The position numbers and the translations under genes are program-made. The notes under the pieces are model-generated. The model did not search any database. It worked only from the letters and a program-made list of their open reading frames with translations, and was not told the origin of the DNA. This document shows positions 41,701 through 56,700 of a stretch of 64,000 bases of DNA, piece by piece; within the stretch, counting starts at the first letter, position 1; each line of letters begins with the position of its first letter. This DNA comes from Nisaea nitritireducens (lineage in GTDB: Bacteria; Pseudomonadota; Alphaproteobacteria; Thalassobaculales; Thalassobaculaceae): the NCBI RefSeq assembly GCF_014904795.1, contig NZ_JACZFS010000074.1:29838-93837 (forward strand), written 5' to 3'.

Positions 41701-44700
41701 GCACGGGCAATGATGTCATCGACGGCGGTAGCGGCGATGACACCGTGCTCGGCGGCGACGGTAATGACAGCGCCGATGGCGGTTCCGGCGATGACACTGT
41801 TCTCGGCGGCGACGGCGATGACACGCTCGACGGCGGCGACGGGAACGATCTGGTCGATGGTGGCGCGGGCGATGACAGCCTCGCCGGTGGTGCGGGCGAC
41901 GATACCGTGCTCGGCAATGAAGGCCAGGATACGCTTGACGGCGGTGACGGTAACGACAGCCTCGACGGCGGCGCGGACGATGACGTGCTCGATGGTGGCG
42001 CGGGCCAGGACACGGTCGATGGTGGCGATGGCAACGACAGTGCCGATGGCGGCGCGGGTGACGACACCGTTCTCGGCGGCGCGGGCGATGACACGCTTGA
42101 TGGCGGCGACGGAAACGATCTGGTCGATGGCGGAGACGGCAACGACACGGTGACCGGTGGCGCCGGTGACGACACGGTTCTCGGCGGCGACGGCGAAGAC
42201 ACGCTCGGTGGCGGCGACGGTAATGACAGCCTGGATGGCGGCGCGGATAACGACACGCTGACGGCCGGCGCAGGCGACGACACTCTGGTTGGCGGCAGCG
42301 GCGACGATGTCGCCGAAGGCGGCTCTGGCGACGACAGCCTGGATGGCGGTACCGGTAACGACAGCCTGTCAGGCGATGCGGGCGACGATACGCTTGAGGG
42401 CGGCGACGGGAACGACAGTCTTGTCGGCGGAAGCGACGACGACCTGCTGATCGGCGGCGATGGCGACGATACTCTCTCCGGCGAAGCCGGCAACGACACG
42501 CTCTTCGGTGACGATGTCGAAGATACCGTGATCGGCGACGACTGGAACGAATTCCAGGAAGACGAAGACAGTGTCTCCGGCTCTGACGGGGACGACTCTG
42601 TCTCAGGCTCTGACGGTGACGACAGTGTCTCCGGCTCCGACGGCGACGACAGTATCTCCGGCTCCGACGGCGACGATAGTGTCTCAGGCTCTGATGGTGA
42701 TGACAGCGTCTCCGGTTCAGACGGCGATGACTCTGTCTCAGGCTCTGATGGTGATGACAGCGTCTCCGGTTCAGACGGCGATGACTCTGTCTCAGGCTCT
42801 GACGGTGATGACAGCGTCTCCGGATCCGACGGCGACGACTCTGTCTCCGGCTCTGACGGTGACGACAGCGTCTCCGGATCCGACGGTGACGACAGTGTTT
42901 CCGGCTCCGACGGCGACGACTCTGTCTCCGGCTCCGACGGCGACGACAGTGTTTCCGGATCCGACGGTGATGACAGTGTCTCTGGCTCCGACGGTGACGA
43001 CAGCGTTTCCGGATCCGACGGTGACGACTCTGTCTCCGGCTCTGACGGTGACGACAGCGTCTCCGGATCCGACGGTGACGACAGCGTCTCTGGCTCCGGC
43101 TCTGACGGTGACGACAGCGTCTCCGGATCCGACGGTGACGACAGCGTCTCTGGCTCCGACGGCGACGACAGTATCTCGGGCTCCGACGGCGATGACTCTG
43201 TCTCGGGTTCCGACGGCGACGACTCTGTTTCCGGATCCGACGGTGATGACAGCGTCTCCGGCTCCGATGGCGACGACAGTGTTTCCGGATCCGATGACGA
43301 TGACACCGTGGTTGGCGAGGACACCACCGACGGCGGTTTCGACGAAGATGACTTCACAGTCACCGGCGGCACCGGCGACGATACGATTTCCGGCGATGGC
43401 GGCGACGATACGCTGAGCGGCGGTGACGACGACGATGTGTTGATCGGCGACGACACCACTGGCGGCGACGACAGTGTCGCGGCCAGCGGCAACGACCTTC
43501 TCGATGGCGGCGCGGGCAACGACGTAGCCTTCGGCGGCGCTGGCGACGACACCATCGACGGCGGCACCGGCAACGACACATTGGTTGGCGGTATCGGCAA
43601 TGACTCTATGCTGGGCGGCGAGGGCGAAGACCTCATGCTCGGCGAAGAAGGCGAAGATACCCTTCTTGGCGGCGCGGGCAGCGACACGCTGGTTGGCGGC
43701 GAAGGAAACGACTCGGTCGACGGCGGCGACGACAGCGATCTTCTGTTCGGCAGCGCCGGGGACGATACGGTCGATGGCGGCGCGGGTGACGATACCGTCC
43801 TCGGCGGCACCGGCGACGATGTGGTCCGGGGCGGCGCGGGCAGCGATCTGCTTTATGGCGGTGACGGCGCGGATACCTTCGCGGGCACGGCGGCAGAGCT
43901 GAATGGCGAGACCATCGCCGACTATGATCAGGCCGGCGGCGATGTCATCCAGATCGACGGCGTTGAGCTGAGCGCCGATGCCTTCTCGTTTGAATCCGCG
44001 GACGGCAAAACCACGGTTTCCGTCGATACCACGGGTAACGGGACAGCGGACACGACCTTCACTGTCCTCGGCGACTACAACGCTGTCACAACAACCGAGG
44101 TCGACGGCAACACCCGTATCTTCTTCGGCAACGACGATGACACCAGCGTCGGCGGCGCGACGCCGGGCGATGACAGCCTCGTCGGCACGGACGGGGACGA
44201 CACGATTTCCGGTCTTGCCGGCAACGATACGATCGACGGCGGCGCCGGAAACGATCTGGTCGACGGCATGGACGGTGACGACACGGTCACCGGCGGTGCG
44301 GGCGACGACACCGTGCTTGGCGGCGACGGAGAAGACACGCTCGGCGGCGGTACCGGTAACGACTACCTCGACGGCGGAACCGGAAACGACACGCTGACCG
44401 CGGGCGAAGGCGAAGACACTTTATACGGCGGCAGCGGCGACGACGTCATCGATGGCGGCGCCGATAACGATACGATCAATGCCGGCGACGGCGATGACAG
44501 CGTGCAGGGCGGCGGCGGCACGGATTATATTTTTGCCGGCAGCGGCAACGATACAGTCGACCAGGGTGAAGGCGGCGGATACGTCAACGGCGGCGACGGC
44601 GACGACCTGATCTATGGAGGCGAGCTTCGCGACATTGCCTTTGGCGGCAACGGAAACGACACGATCTATGGCGGCGACGGCAATGATAATCCGCTTGGCG

Positions 44701-47700
44701 GGGCCGGAGACGACCTGATCTATGGCGGAGATGGCGACGACGGCATCGATGCCCATCAGGGCGCCGACACCTTAATCGGTGGCGCAGGCGCGGATACCTT
44801 CAGCGGCGGCATGGAGACCCTCGACGGCGATACCATCGTCGATTTCGATGCCGAAGAAGGGGACGTCGTACGGACCAGCGAAAAGGTCGATCAGGAAGAT
44901 ATTTCCCTTACCGTCGAGAACGGCAACACGACTGTCGATATCGATCTGGATGGCGACGGAACCGCCGAGGCGAGCTTCACTCTGGTCGGAGAATACAGCT
45001 CGTCTACGGTCGATACCGCCGATTCCGAGCACGCGGACAGCTACATCCAGTTCCATAAAACCACGGAAGCTACCGCGACGCCGGGCGATGACAGCCTCGT
45101 CGGCACGGACGGGGACGACACGATCTCCGGTCTTGCAGGTAACGACACCATCGATGGCGGCGACGGCAACGATCTGGTCGACGGCATGGACGGTGACGAC
45201 ACGGTCACCGGCGGTGCGGGCGACGACACCGTGCTTGGCGGCGCGGGTGAAGACACGCTCGGCGGTGGTCTTGGCAACGACAGCCTGGATGGCGGCACCG
45301 GAAACGACACGCTGACGGCTGGCGAAGGCGAAGACACGCTTGTTGGCGGTTCCGGAAACGATCTCGCAGAGGGCGGCGATGGCGACGATCGGATTTTCGG
45401 CGAGGCGGGCGACGATACGCTCAGCGGCAATACCGGCGCCGACAGCCTTGATGGCGGCACCGGCGATGACGTCCTTGAAGGCGGCGCGGATGCCGACACA
45501 CTCGCGGGCGGCAGCGGCGCGGACAGCTTTGTTGGCGATCTCTCCGACCTGAACGGCGACAGCATCACGGATTACAACCCGGAAGACGGTGACCTTGTCA
45601 TCGCCAATTCCGAATTCGGCGATGACGCGATCTCCCTCGACTACGCTGATGGCGAGACGACGGTCACCATCAGCGCGGACGGCACGGACTCCACCTTCAC
45701 GGTCAATGGAGAGTATCACTCGGTCACCACCACGATCGAGAACGGCCAGACCTCGATCTCCTTCTCGGCCGACGTTACGGCGACACCAGGTGACGACAGC
45801 CTGGTCGGCACGGATGGCGACGACACGATTTCCGGTCTTGCCGGCAACGACACCATCGACGGCGGAGCCGGAAACGATCTGGTCGACGGCATGGCCGGTG
45901 ACGACACGGTCACCGGCGGTGCGGGCGACGACACCGTGCTTGGCGGCGCGGGTGAAGACACGCTCGGCGGCGGCACCGGTAATGACAGCCTTGATGGCGG
46001 CACCGGCAACGACACGCTGACGGCTGGCGAAGGCGACGATACGCTTGATGGCGGCGCCGGAAACGATCTGCTCGAAGGCGGCGAAGGCAATGACAGCCTG
46101 GTTGGCGGTGACGGCACGGGCGAGCCGGAAACCGAAACCGGCCGCATCGACGGCAGCAATTTCACCTCCACCGATAGCGGCTTCCGCATCACCGCGACCC
46201 GTTCTCTCGAAGATGGCAGCCGCAGCGAGCCGAGCGTCGATCATGTGACCTCAAGCTCGGAAGGACTCGGCGTCGACGGCAATACCGGCGGGCCGGGCAA
46301 TCAGCTCGGTTACGATGCGGGCCTCGGTTTCTCCGAAGAGCTGATCGTCGAGTTCGACAATCTCGGCACCGGTGCAACCGTCGAGATCGCGCGCCTGTTC
46401 AACAACGAAGGCAATGGTGGCGAACAGGGTCACTGGACAGCCTATCGCGACGGTGAGGTGGTTGGCGAAAGCGACTTCCAGGCCGATAGCGGCAGCTCCA
46501 CCACACTGACGATCGACGTCGCGGGCGGCTTCGACAAACTTGTCTTCACCGCGACCGATTATGCAGACGGCCCGAATGGCGGCAGCGATGCCAGCGATTA
46601 TCTGGTCAAGAGCATTGAGTTCACCACCGAAACCGCTGGATCCGGCAGCGACGACACCCTGCTTGGTGGCGACGGTGATGACACGATCAATGCTGGCAAC
46701 GGCGATGACAGGATCGAAGGCGGCGCAGGCGACGACTCGATCCTTACTGGCGAGGGCGACGATACAGTCTACGGCGGGGCCGGCGACGACACCGTACATT
46801 ACGGCACCGGAGACCACGGCGATGATCTGATCATCGGTGGCGAAGGCAACGACAGACTTGGCGACGGAGCCGGTAACGACACCCTTTCGGGTGGTGTGGG
46901 TAACGACTCCCTGTTCAGTGGCGACGGCGAGGATCTGCTCGACGGCGGCGACGGCGACGACTTCATGATCGGCGGGGATCACAATGACACGCTGATCGGC
47001 GGTGACGGAAACGATACCCTCTTCGAGAACCATTACAACGACGACGACCTGCTGCAGGGCGGCAATGGCGACGACCGGCTCGACGGTGGTGGCGGTAACG
47101 ACACCATGGAGGGCGGCGCTGGCGCCGATACCTTCTCCGGCCAGATCTGGGAGCTGAACGGCGACACCATCACGGACTATGACGCCGATGCCGGCGACAA
47201 GGTTGTAGTCTATTCGGATGGCGGCTCCACCCCGGCAGCATTCGATATCAGCGATGTCACCCTGACGGTCGCGGACGGAAAGACGACCGTCCATATCGAC
47301 GGCGATGACGACAATGACGCGACCTTCACCATGGTCGGCGAATTCAACTCCGTCACCTCTACGATGGACGGCAACAATACATACCTCGCCTTCTCGGCCG
47401 ACGTTACAGCGACACCAGGTGACGACAGCCTCGTCGGCACGGATGGCGACGACACGATTTCCGGTCTTGCCGGCAACGACACCATCGATGGCGGCGCCGG
47501 AAACGATCTGGTCGACGGCATGGACGGTGACGACACGGTCACCGGCGGTGCGGGCGACGACACCGTTCTTGGTGGCGCGGGCGAGGACACGCTCGGCGGC
47601 GGCACCGGCGATGACATCCTGGATGGCGGCGCAGATAACGACACGCTGACCGCTGGCGAAGGTAACGACACGCTTGAAGGCGGTTCCGGCAACGATCTCG

Positions 47701-50700
47701 CCGAAGGCGGCGACGGTGACGACTTCCTGATCGGTGGCGAAGGCGACGACACACTCTCCGGCGGCGACGGCGCGGACAACCTCGATGGCGGTGCGGGCAA
47801 CGATACGCTGATCGGCGGCGGTTATTACGACTCGACCGAATCCGATACCCTGTCCGGCGGCGATGGCGACGACATCCTGTTCGTCTCCGGCGGCGACAAC
47901 AGTCTCGATGGCGGCAGTGGAAACGACACCCTGAACGGCGGCACGGGGGACGACACGCTCGAGGGCGGCGCAGGCGACGACTACATAATCGGCGGACCGA
48001 GTGCGAACGGCGTATTCGGAGACGACTCGCTGGTCGGCGGCGCGGGTGATGACACGCTCAACGGCGGCCTCGGCAACGATACCCACGCCGGCGGCACCGG
48101 TGCCGATCAGTTCCTGGGCAACCTCAACGAGTTGAACGGCGACCACATCGCGGACTACAGCGCGGAAGACGGCGATCTCGTCGTTGCTTATGCCGAATTT
48201 GGCGACGATGCAGTCACGCTGACGGCCGAGAACGGCCAGACCACGGTCTCGATCGACGCGGACGGCGAAAACGCGACCTTCACAGTCGATGGCGAATATC
48301 ACTCGGTCACCACCACAAACGAAAACGGCCAGACCTCGATCTCCTTCTCGCCCGACGTCACCGCGACACCGGGCGATGACAGCCTCGTCGGCACGGACGG
48401 GGACGACACGATTTCCGGCCTGGCCGGCAACGACACCATTGATGGCGGCGACGGCAACGATCTGGTCGACGGCATGGACGGGGACGACACGGTCACCGGC
48501 GGTGCGGGCGATGACACCGTTCTTGGTGGCGCGGGAGAGGATACGCTTGGCGGCGGGATTGGCGATGATAGCCTCAATGGCGGAGCGGACAACGACACGC
48601 TGACCGCTGGCGAAGGCAACGACGTCCTCGAAGGCGGCGCCGGTTCCGATGCGCTTGAGGGCGGCTCCGGTGCTGACAGCTTCGTCGGTAACGTCGCCGA
48701 TCTGGATGGCGATCTGATCTCCGATTACGACGCTGATGAAGGCGATCTCGTTATCGCCAATGCCGAATTTGGCGACGATGCGGTCACGCTGGACTACGCG
48801 AACGGCCAGACCACGGTCACCATTGACGCGGGTGGCGAAAACGCGACCTTCACGGTCTCCGGCGAATACCATTCGGTCACGACCACGACCGAGAACGGCC
48901 AGACCTCGATCTCCTTCTCGCCGGACGTCACCGCGACACCGGGTGACGATAGCCTGATCGGCACGGATGGCGACGACACGATCACCGGCCTCGCCGGTAA
49001 CGACACCATCGATGGCGGCGACGGCAACGATCTGGTCGACGGCATGGACGGTGACGACACGGTCACCGGCGGTGCGGGCGACGACACCGTTCTTGGTGGC
49101 GCGGGCGAGGATACGCTTGGCGGTGGCACCGGTAATGACAGCCTCGACGGCGGCGACGGTAACGACATTCTGACCGCAGGCGACGGCGCAGACACATTGG
49201 TTGGCGGCGACGGAAACGACGTGGCCGAAGGTGGCGACGGCGATGACAGCCTGTTCGGCGGCAATGGCAGCGACGCGCTCTCCGGCGATGCCGGGAATGA
49301 CCGTCTCGACGGCGGGGCCGGTAACGATACGCTGGTCGGCGGCGAAGGTTCCGACACCCTTTCCGGCGGCGCCGGGCGGGACGACCTGAATGGCGGCGAA
49401 GGCGGCGACCTCTACGAGTGGAGCGTCGACTCGAACAGCAATATCCGTCACTACCAGACCGGCGATCCGGAGAACCCGACTATGGTCGGCGCTGCGGAGA
49501 GCTTCAACCCGACCGATCCGGGCCATGCCCAGCACGACAATTACAAGGATGACGGCGATACCGGCATCGACACGCTGACCGGCACCGACGGCAACGACAA
49601 TATTGCCCTCGATTTCGGCGGCGAGCGGCTGCAGGGCATCGAGGTCATCGACGGCGGTGCAGGCGACGATGTGCTCGACCTCGCCAGCAACCGTTATGAC
49701 TATGACGACGCCACGCTGATCGGCGGCGACGGCAATGACGTGCTCTGGGGTAATCAGGGCGAGGATTATCTGGACGGCGGCGCCGACAATGACTGGCTGG
49801 CCGGCAATTCCGGCGACGATACGGTCGATGGCGGCGCGGGCGACGACAGGCTCGACGGCAATAGCGGCGCGGACAGCCTGATCGGTGGTGCCGGCGCGGA
49901 CACACTTTCCGGCGGAGCCGGTGCGGACAGTTTTGTTGGCGATGTCGCCGACCTGAACGGCGATCTGATTGCCGACTACGACGCGAACGAAGGCGACTTC
50001 ATCATCGCCAATGCCGAATTCGACGATGACGCAGTGTCCCTCTCCTATGCGAACGGCCAGACCACGGTCTCCATCGACGCGGGTGGCGAAAACGCGACCT
50101 TCACGGTCAATGGCGAATACCATTCGGCCACGACCACGACCGAAAACGGCCAGACCTCAATCTCCTTCTCGCCGGAAGTCACTGCGACCCCAGGTGACGA
50201 CAGCCTGGTCGGCACGGATGGCGACGACACGATCTCCGGTCTTGCAGGTAACGACACCATCGATGGCGGCGCCGGCAACGATCTGGTCGACGGCATGGAT
50301 GGTGACGACACGGTCACCGGCGGTGCCGGGGACGACACCGTTCTCGGTGGCCAGGGTAACGATACGCTCGGCGGCGGCGACGGCAATGACAGCCTTGATG
50401 GCCATACCGGCAACGACATCCTGACGGCAGGCGCGGGTGACGACACCCTGAGTGGCGGCGACGGGGATGATTTCCTCGACGGCGGCGCGGACAATGACAG
50501 TCTCGACGGCCATACCGGCAACGACACCCTGTCGGCCGGCGCGGGTGACGACACCCTCAGTGGCGGCGACGGCAATGACCAGCTCGATGGTGGCGACGGC
50601 AATGACAGCCTCGACGGCCATACAGGAAACGACAGCCTCGCGGCGGGTGCGGGCGACGACGCAGTTGCCGCCGGTGACGGCGACGACACCCTCGATGGCG

Positions 50701-53700
50701 GCGCAGGGAACGACGTTCTCGATGGCGGCACGGGTAATGATGCGCTGGACGGCGGCGCAGGCGATGACAGCCTGGTCGCGGGCAACGGCGCGGATACGCT
50801 CGACGGCGGGGCCGGTAACGATACGCTGGTCGGCGGCGAAGGTTCGGACAGTCTTGCGGGTGGTGCCGGCAGTGATGCGCTTTCCGGCGGAATCGGCGAC
50901 GATGTGCTGGATGGCGGCGACGGCGGCGATCTGCTTGAGGGCGGTGCGGGTGCTGATACGCTTGCCGGCGGCGCCGGGGCGGACAGCTTCGTCGGCTCCC
51001 TCACCGATCTGAACGGCGACGCGATCACCGACTACAATCCGGAAGACGGCGATCTCGTCATCGCCAATGCCGAGTTTGACGACGATGCAGTGACCCTGAC
51101 GGTCGCCAACGGTGAAACCACCGTCGTGATCGACAGCAATGGCGACGGCAGCGCCGACGCCACCTTCACCATGGCCGGCGAGTTCAACTCTGTCAGCACG
51201 GTGACGGAAGACGGTACGACCTCGCTGATCTTCTCGCCTGATGTGACGGCAACGGAAGGCGATGACAGCCTGGTCGGCACGGATAGCGACGACACGATCA
51301 CCGGTCTTGCCGGCAACGACACTATCGATGGCGGCGACGGCAACGATCTGGTCGACGGCATGGACGGTGACGACACGGTCACCGGCGGTGCGGGCGACGA
51401 CACTGTCCTCGGCGGCGAGGGTGAAGACACTCTTGGCGGCGGCACCGGTAATGACAGCCTCGACGGCGGCACCGGTAACGACATTCTGACCGCGGGCGAC
51501 GGCGCAGACACATTGGTTGGCGGCGACGGAAACGACGTGGCCGAAGGTGGCGACGGCGATGACAGCCTGTTCGGTGGCGAGGGCAGCGATACGCTCTCCG
51601 GCGGAGCCGGGAATGACCGTCTCGACGGCGGGGCCGGTAACGATACGCTGGTCGGCGGCGAAGGTTCCGACACCCTTTCCGGCGGCGCCGGGCGGGACGA
51701 CCTGAATGGCGGCGAAGGTGGCGACCTCTACGAGTGGAGCGTCGACTCGAACAGCAATATCCGCCATCACCAGACCGGCGATCCGGAAAACCCGACCGTG
51801 ATCGGCGCTGCGGAAACGTTCGATCCGACCAACCCGGGCCATGCCCAGCACGACAATTACAAGGATGACGGCGATACCGGCATCGACACGCTGACCGGCA
51901 CCGACGGCAACGACAATATCGCCCTCGATTTCGGCGGCGAGCGGCTGCAGGGCATCGAGGTCATCGATGGCGGCGCGGGCGACGATGTACTCGACCTCGC
52001 CAGCAACCGTTACGACTATGACGACGCCACGCTGATCGGCGGCGACGGCAATGACGTGCTCTGGGGCAACCAGGGCGAGGATTATCTCGACGGCGGTGCC
52101 GACAATGACTGGCTGGCCGGCAATTCCGGCGACGATACGGTCGATGGCGGCGCGGGCGACGACAGGCTCGACGGCAATAGCGGCGCGGACAGCCTGATCG
52201 GCGGTGCCGGCGCGGACACACTTTCCGGCGGCAGCGATGCCGACACGCTTGAGGGCGGTGCCGGTGAAGACGTGCTTGAGGGCGGCAGCGGCGCCGACAG
52301 CCTTGAGGGCGGCGAAGGCTCCGACACCCTTAACGGCGGCACAGGAGCCGACACGCTGCGCGGCGGCGAGGGCGAAGACCTCTTCAAAGGCAGCGCGGAC
52401 GATCTGAACGGCGACACGCTGGCGGATTATGAAGGCGGCGAAGTGGTTTCGGTCACAGATGCCACCTTCGACGCGGAAGCCGTTACCCTGACAGTCGATA
52501 ATGGCCAGACCACGGTCGCGATCGACAGCACCGGCAGCGGCAGCGCGGACACCACCTTCACGATCGACGGTGAATATCGTGGCGTCATTGCCACCGACGG
52601 CAACGGCAGCACGGATCTCGTCTTTACCGAGGAAGTGCAGGGCCGGGTCATCATCGGCACGCCTTACCAGGACTACATCACCGGCACCGAGGGTGACGAT
52701 ACCGTCAGCGCGCTGGATGACCACGACACAGTCTTTGGCGGTGAAGGCAACGACCTCGTCTCCGGCATGGGCGGCAATGATTATCTGCACGGCCAGGAGG
52801 GTGACGACACCCTCAGCGGCGGGGCCGGCTATGATCGCCTGTCCGGCGGCACAGGCGATGATGTGCTGGATGGTGGCGCAGACGCCGATGTCCTCGACGG
52901 TGGCGAAGGCAATGACATCCTAAGCGGCGGCGCTGGCAGAGATTATCTTACTGGTGGCGACGGCGACGATTTCATCGATGGCGGCCAGGACCGGGACTAT
53001 ATCCTCGGTGGTGCGGGCGACGATACGATCTCCGGCGGCGGAGATCATGATCGGATCACCGGCGGAGATGGTGAAGACCAGATCTACGGCGGCGTCGGCC
53101 ACGACCAGCTCAAGGGCGGGGACGGTAACGACACAATCTCGGGTGGCGACGACAGGGATTACCTGAATGGCGGCGATGGCGAGGACAGCCTCGCCGGAAA
53201 CGACGGTAAAGATACACTGATCGGAGGCCGCGGCGCAGACACGCTCGACGGTGGTGAAGACCGCGACGAATTGGCTGGCGGCGACGGAAACGACGTCCTG
53301 AACGGTGGTGACGGCGATGACAAGCTGACCGGTCAGGCTGGCGACGACTCCATGATCGGTGGCGACGGAAACGACAGTCTGTTCGCGGGCGATGGCAATG
53401 ACACGGTCGATGCCGGAGCGGGCAACGATTACGTGATCGCCGGCGACGGTGACGACAGCGTCGATGGCGGCAGCGGCAGCGACTATATGCGCGGCAATGA
53501 CGGCAACGACACGATGTCGGGCGGCGACGGCAACGACAGCATTTCCGGTGATGATGGCGACGATCTGCTTGACGGCGGGGCCGGCAATGACACGGTCACC
53601 GGCGGCGACGGTAACGACACCGTTCTCGGTGGCGAAGGACGGGATACGCTCGGCGGCGGACGCGGCGATGACAGCCTCGACGGTGGCGAGGGCAACGATA

Positions 53701-56700
53701 TCCTGACGGCCGGCAGCGGAAACGATGTCCTGGTCGGTGGCGAAGGCGACGACTTCCTGGAAGGCGAATCCGGTAGCGACACGCTCTCCGGCGGTTCCGG
53801 CGCGGACAGCTTCTACGGCGAGCTTTCGGATCTCGACGGCGATGTGCTGGAAGATTACAGCGCCGATGACGGCGATGTGGTGATCGTCGATCACAATATC
53901 GACGAAGACGACATCACCCTGACGGTTGCAGACGGCAAGACCACGGTCTCCATCGACACCAACCATAACGGCCATGCCGAGGCGACCTTTGTCCTGAATG
54001 GCGCGTTCTCCGAGGTTGAAGCGGATAGACATCACGGCAAGACCACCCTCTCCTTCGTACCCGATGAGGCGGCCACCGAAGGCGACGATAGCCTGCTCGG
54101 CACCAGTGAGGACGACACGATCGACGGGCTCGCCGGCAACGACACCATCGATGGCGGCGAAGGGAACGATCTGGTTTCCGGCGGCGCGGGCGATGACACG
54201 GTCACCGGCGGTGCGGGCGACGATACCGTGCTCGGCAATTCCGGCGACGATACGCTGGGTGGCGGCACGGGTAACGACAGCCTCGATGGCGGCACGGGCG
54301 ACGATACGCTGACGGCCGGTGAAGGCAGCGACACCCTTGTCGGCAGCTTCGGCAGCGACCGTCTTGAAGGCGGTGCTGGCAGCGACACGCTCTATGGCGA
54401 CGTCGTCAGCGCCTCAGACGTCGAGACGGCAACCGTCCGCATCGACTCCTCGAATTTCGGCGAGACCGGCAGCGGCTTCACGGTCACCGCGACCCGGGCG
54501 CTTTCGGATGGCAGCCAGAGCGACGCCAGTGTCGACAACATCGTCATCGAACGGGATGCGCTCGGCGTCGAGGGCACCATGACCCCGGGCGGCATTCCGG
54601 ATCAGCTCGGCTATGACCCGGCACTCGGCTTCTCCGAGGAACTGATCGTTGATTTCGACACCATGGCGAACGGCGCCAGCGTCGACATCCTCCGGCTGTT
54701 CTCCACCGAGGGGAATGGCGGCGAGCAGGGACGCTGGACGGCATATCGGGACGGCGAACTTGTCGGCCAGGATGATTTCACGGCTGCCAGCGGCAACGAA
54801 ACCACGGTCACTATCGATGTCGATGGCGGCTTCGACAGGCTTGTCTTCTCCGCAACCGACTATGCAGGTGGCGATGACGGCAACGCCCATGACAGCAGCG
54901 ATTATCTGATCCGCAGCATCGAAGTGACCACCGATCCGAGTCTCTCGGCCACGGCGGACGACACCCTGATCGGTGGCGACGGCGACGATGTTGCCTATGG
55001 CCAACAGGGCAACGACGTTCTCAATGGCGGGGCCGGCAACGATCTGCTCGATGGCGGCGACGGCAACGACACGCTGATCGGCGGCGATGCCACCACTTCC
55101 GAAGAGCTCGGACCGGAATTGATCGTCAATGGCGATTTCGAGAATCTCCCGGGCAACCTGAACCACGGCAACTGGGGCACCTTCACGGCCATCGACGGCT
55201 GGACGGCCGAAGACCTGACCCCGACCAGCGGCGGCACTGCTCCGATCGAAATTCAGCGGGGCAACCTCGGCGGCGCGCCGCAGCAGCCGGACGACTGGGC
55301 GGACGACAATCATGTCGCCGAGCTCGACAGCCATCCGGAGAACGGTGGCACCTACGGCGACACCAATGTGCTGATGGCACAGACCGTCAATGTCACGGAA
55401 GACGGCGAGTTCCGCTTCAGCTTCGACTTCGCCGCGCGTCAGCTCGGCAATCAGGTCGAGGAAACCAGCGAGATCACTGTCTGGGTCGACGGCCAGCAGG
55501 TGCTGAAGATCGACGACGCGGCCAAGGAATGGACGCATCAGACGCTGTCCGTCAGCCTGACGGCGGGCGCCCATGTCATCGCCTTCAGCGGCGGCGATGC
55601 GGACGGTACCTCCGACCAATACGGCGCCCTGATCGACAATGTCTCGCTGCGTCAGATCACCGAAGCGAACCTGAACGACACCCTGATCGGTGGTGCCGGT
55701 GACGATGTTATTTCCGGCGGCACCGGTGCGGACAGCCTGGTGGGCGGCGACGGCAACGATGTCTTCCGCGGCACGGCAGCAGAGCTGGAAGGCGACCGGA
55801 TCGGCGACTACCAGGAGGGCGACTCGATCACCCTGACCGGCCTCGCTCTCGAGGACGACGACGTCAGCCTGGTGGCGGACGGCGCGAACACCCGGGTCTG
55901 GATCGACACCGACAATGACGGTGTGCCGGACACATCCTTCCTGCTGATCGGCAGCTTCGAAAGCGTGAGTGTTTCCGCCGATGGCGACACCACCCTCACC
56001 TTCGCTAGCGCCATCTACGGCACCGAAGACGACGACTTGCTCGGCGCGACCGAACTCGACGATACCCTCGACGGTCTTGCCGGCAACGACACCCTGAATG
56101 GCCTCGCGGGCGACGATGTCATCTATGGCGGCACCGGCGATGACCGCGTCAGCGGCGACGAAGGTGCGGACAGCCTGCATGGCGGCGACGGCAACGACAG
56201 CCTCTACGCCGATGCGGACGATCAGGTGATTGACGGCGGCGAAGGCTTTGACCGGGCCTTCATCAATATCCGGGATGCCCGTGACGGTGCGGACTTCCAG
56301 AATGTCGAACAGATCGAGCTCACCGCGAACGCTGCGTGGGAATCCGGCTGGTCCCTCTTGACCTCGACGGATATCGACGGCGATGGCGACGAGGACATGC
56401 TCTGGCGCAACGACGACAACGGCCGGGTCACTGCCTGGAGCATGGAAGGCTCCGTCGTGGTCGACCGCACCAGTCTCGGCACCATGGACAATAACTGGTC
56501 GGTCGAGGCCATCGAGGACTTTAACGGCGACGGCATCAGCGATCTGCTGATCCGGAACAGCGCCACCGACGCGGTCTCGGTCTGGGAGATCGATGGAACC
56601 TCCGAGCCGGCCAAGGGCTTCTCCGGCTTCCTCGGCAACAACTGGGATATCCTCGGCACCGGCGATTTCAACGGCGACGGCAAGGAAGATTTCCTCGCCC

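Larger units (their letters stand above)
44166..54110 (+). repeat. nine dispersed copies of an LVGTDGDDTISGLAGNDTI module
   Basis: The same block of about 80 residues, beginning DDSLVGTDGDDTISGLAGN and running through LVDGMDGDDTVTGGAGDD, occurs with its VGT/IGT/LGT codon starting near 44181, 45099, 45804, 47433, 48387, 48957, 50208, 51273 and 54096. Most copies follow a strand-rich insert ending ISFS or LIFS. Spacing varies from 190 to 941 codons. This gives the protein a string-of-beads layout of RTX block plus small insert. Confidence 0.88.

Noticed and set aside
42571..43307. CRISPR-like direct repeats
   Set aside because: The 27-bp units are contiguous, without unique spacers, and are in frame within a protein gene; no cas genes are present.
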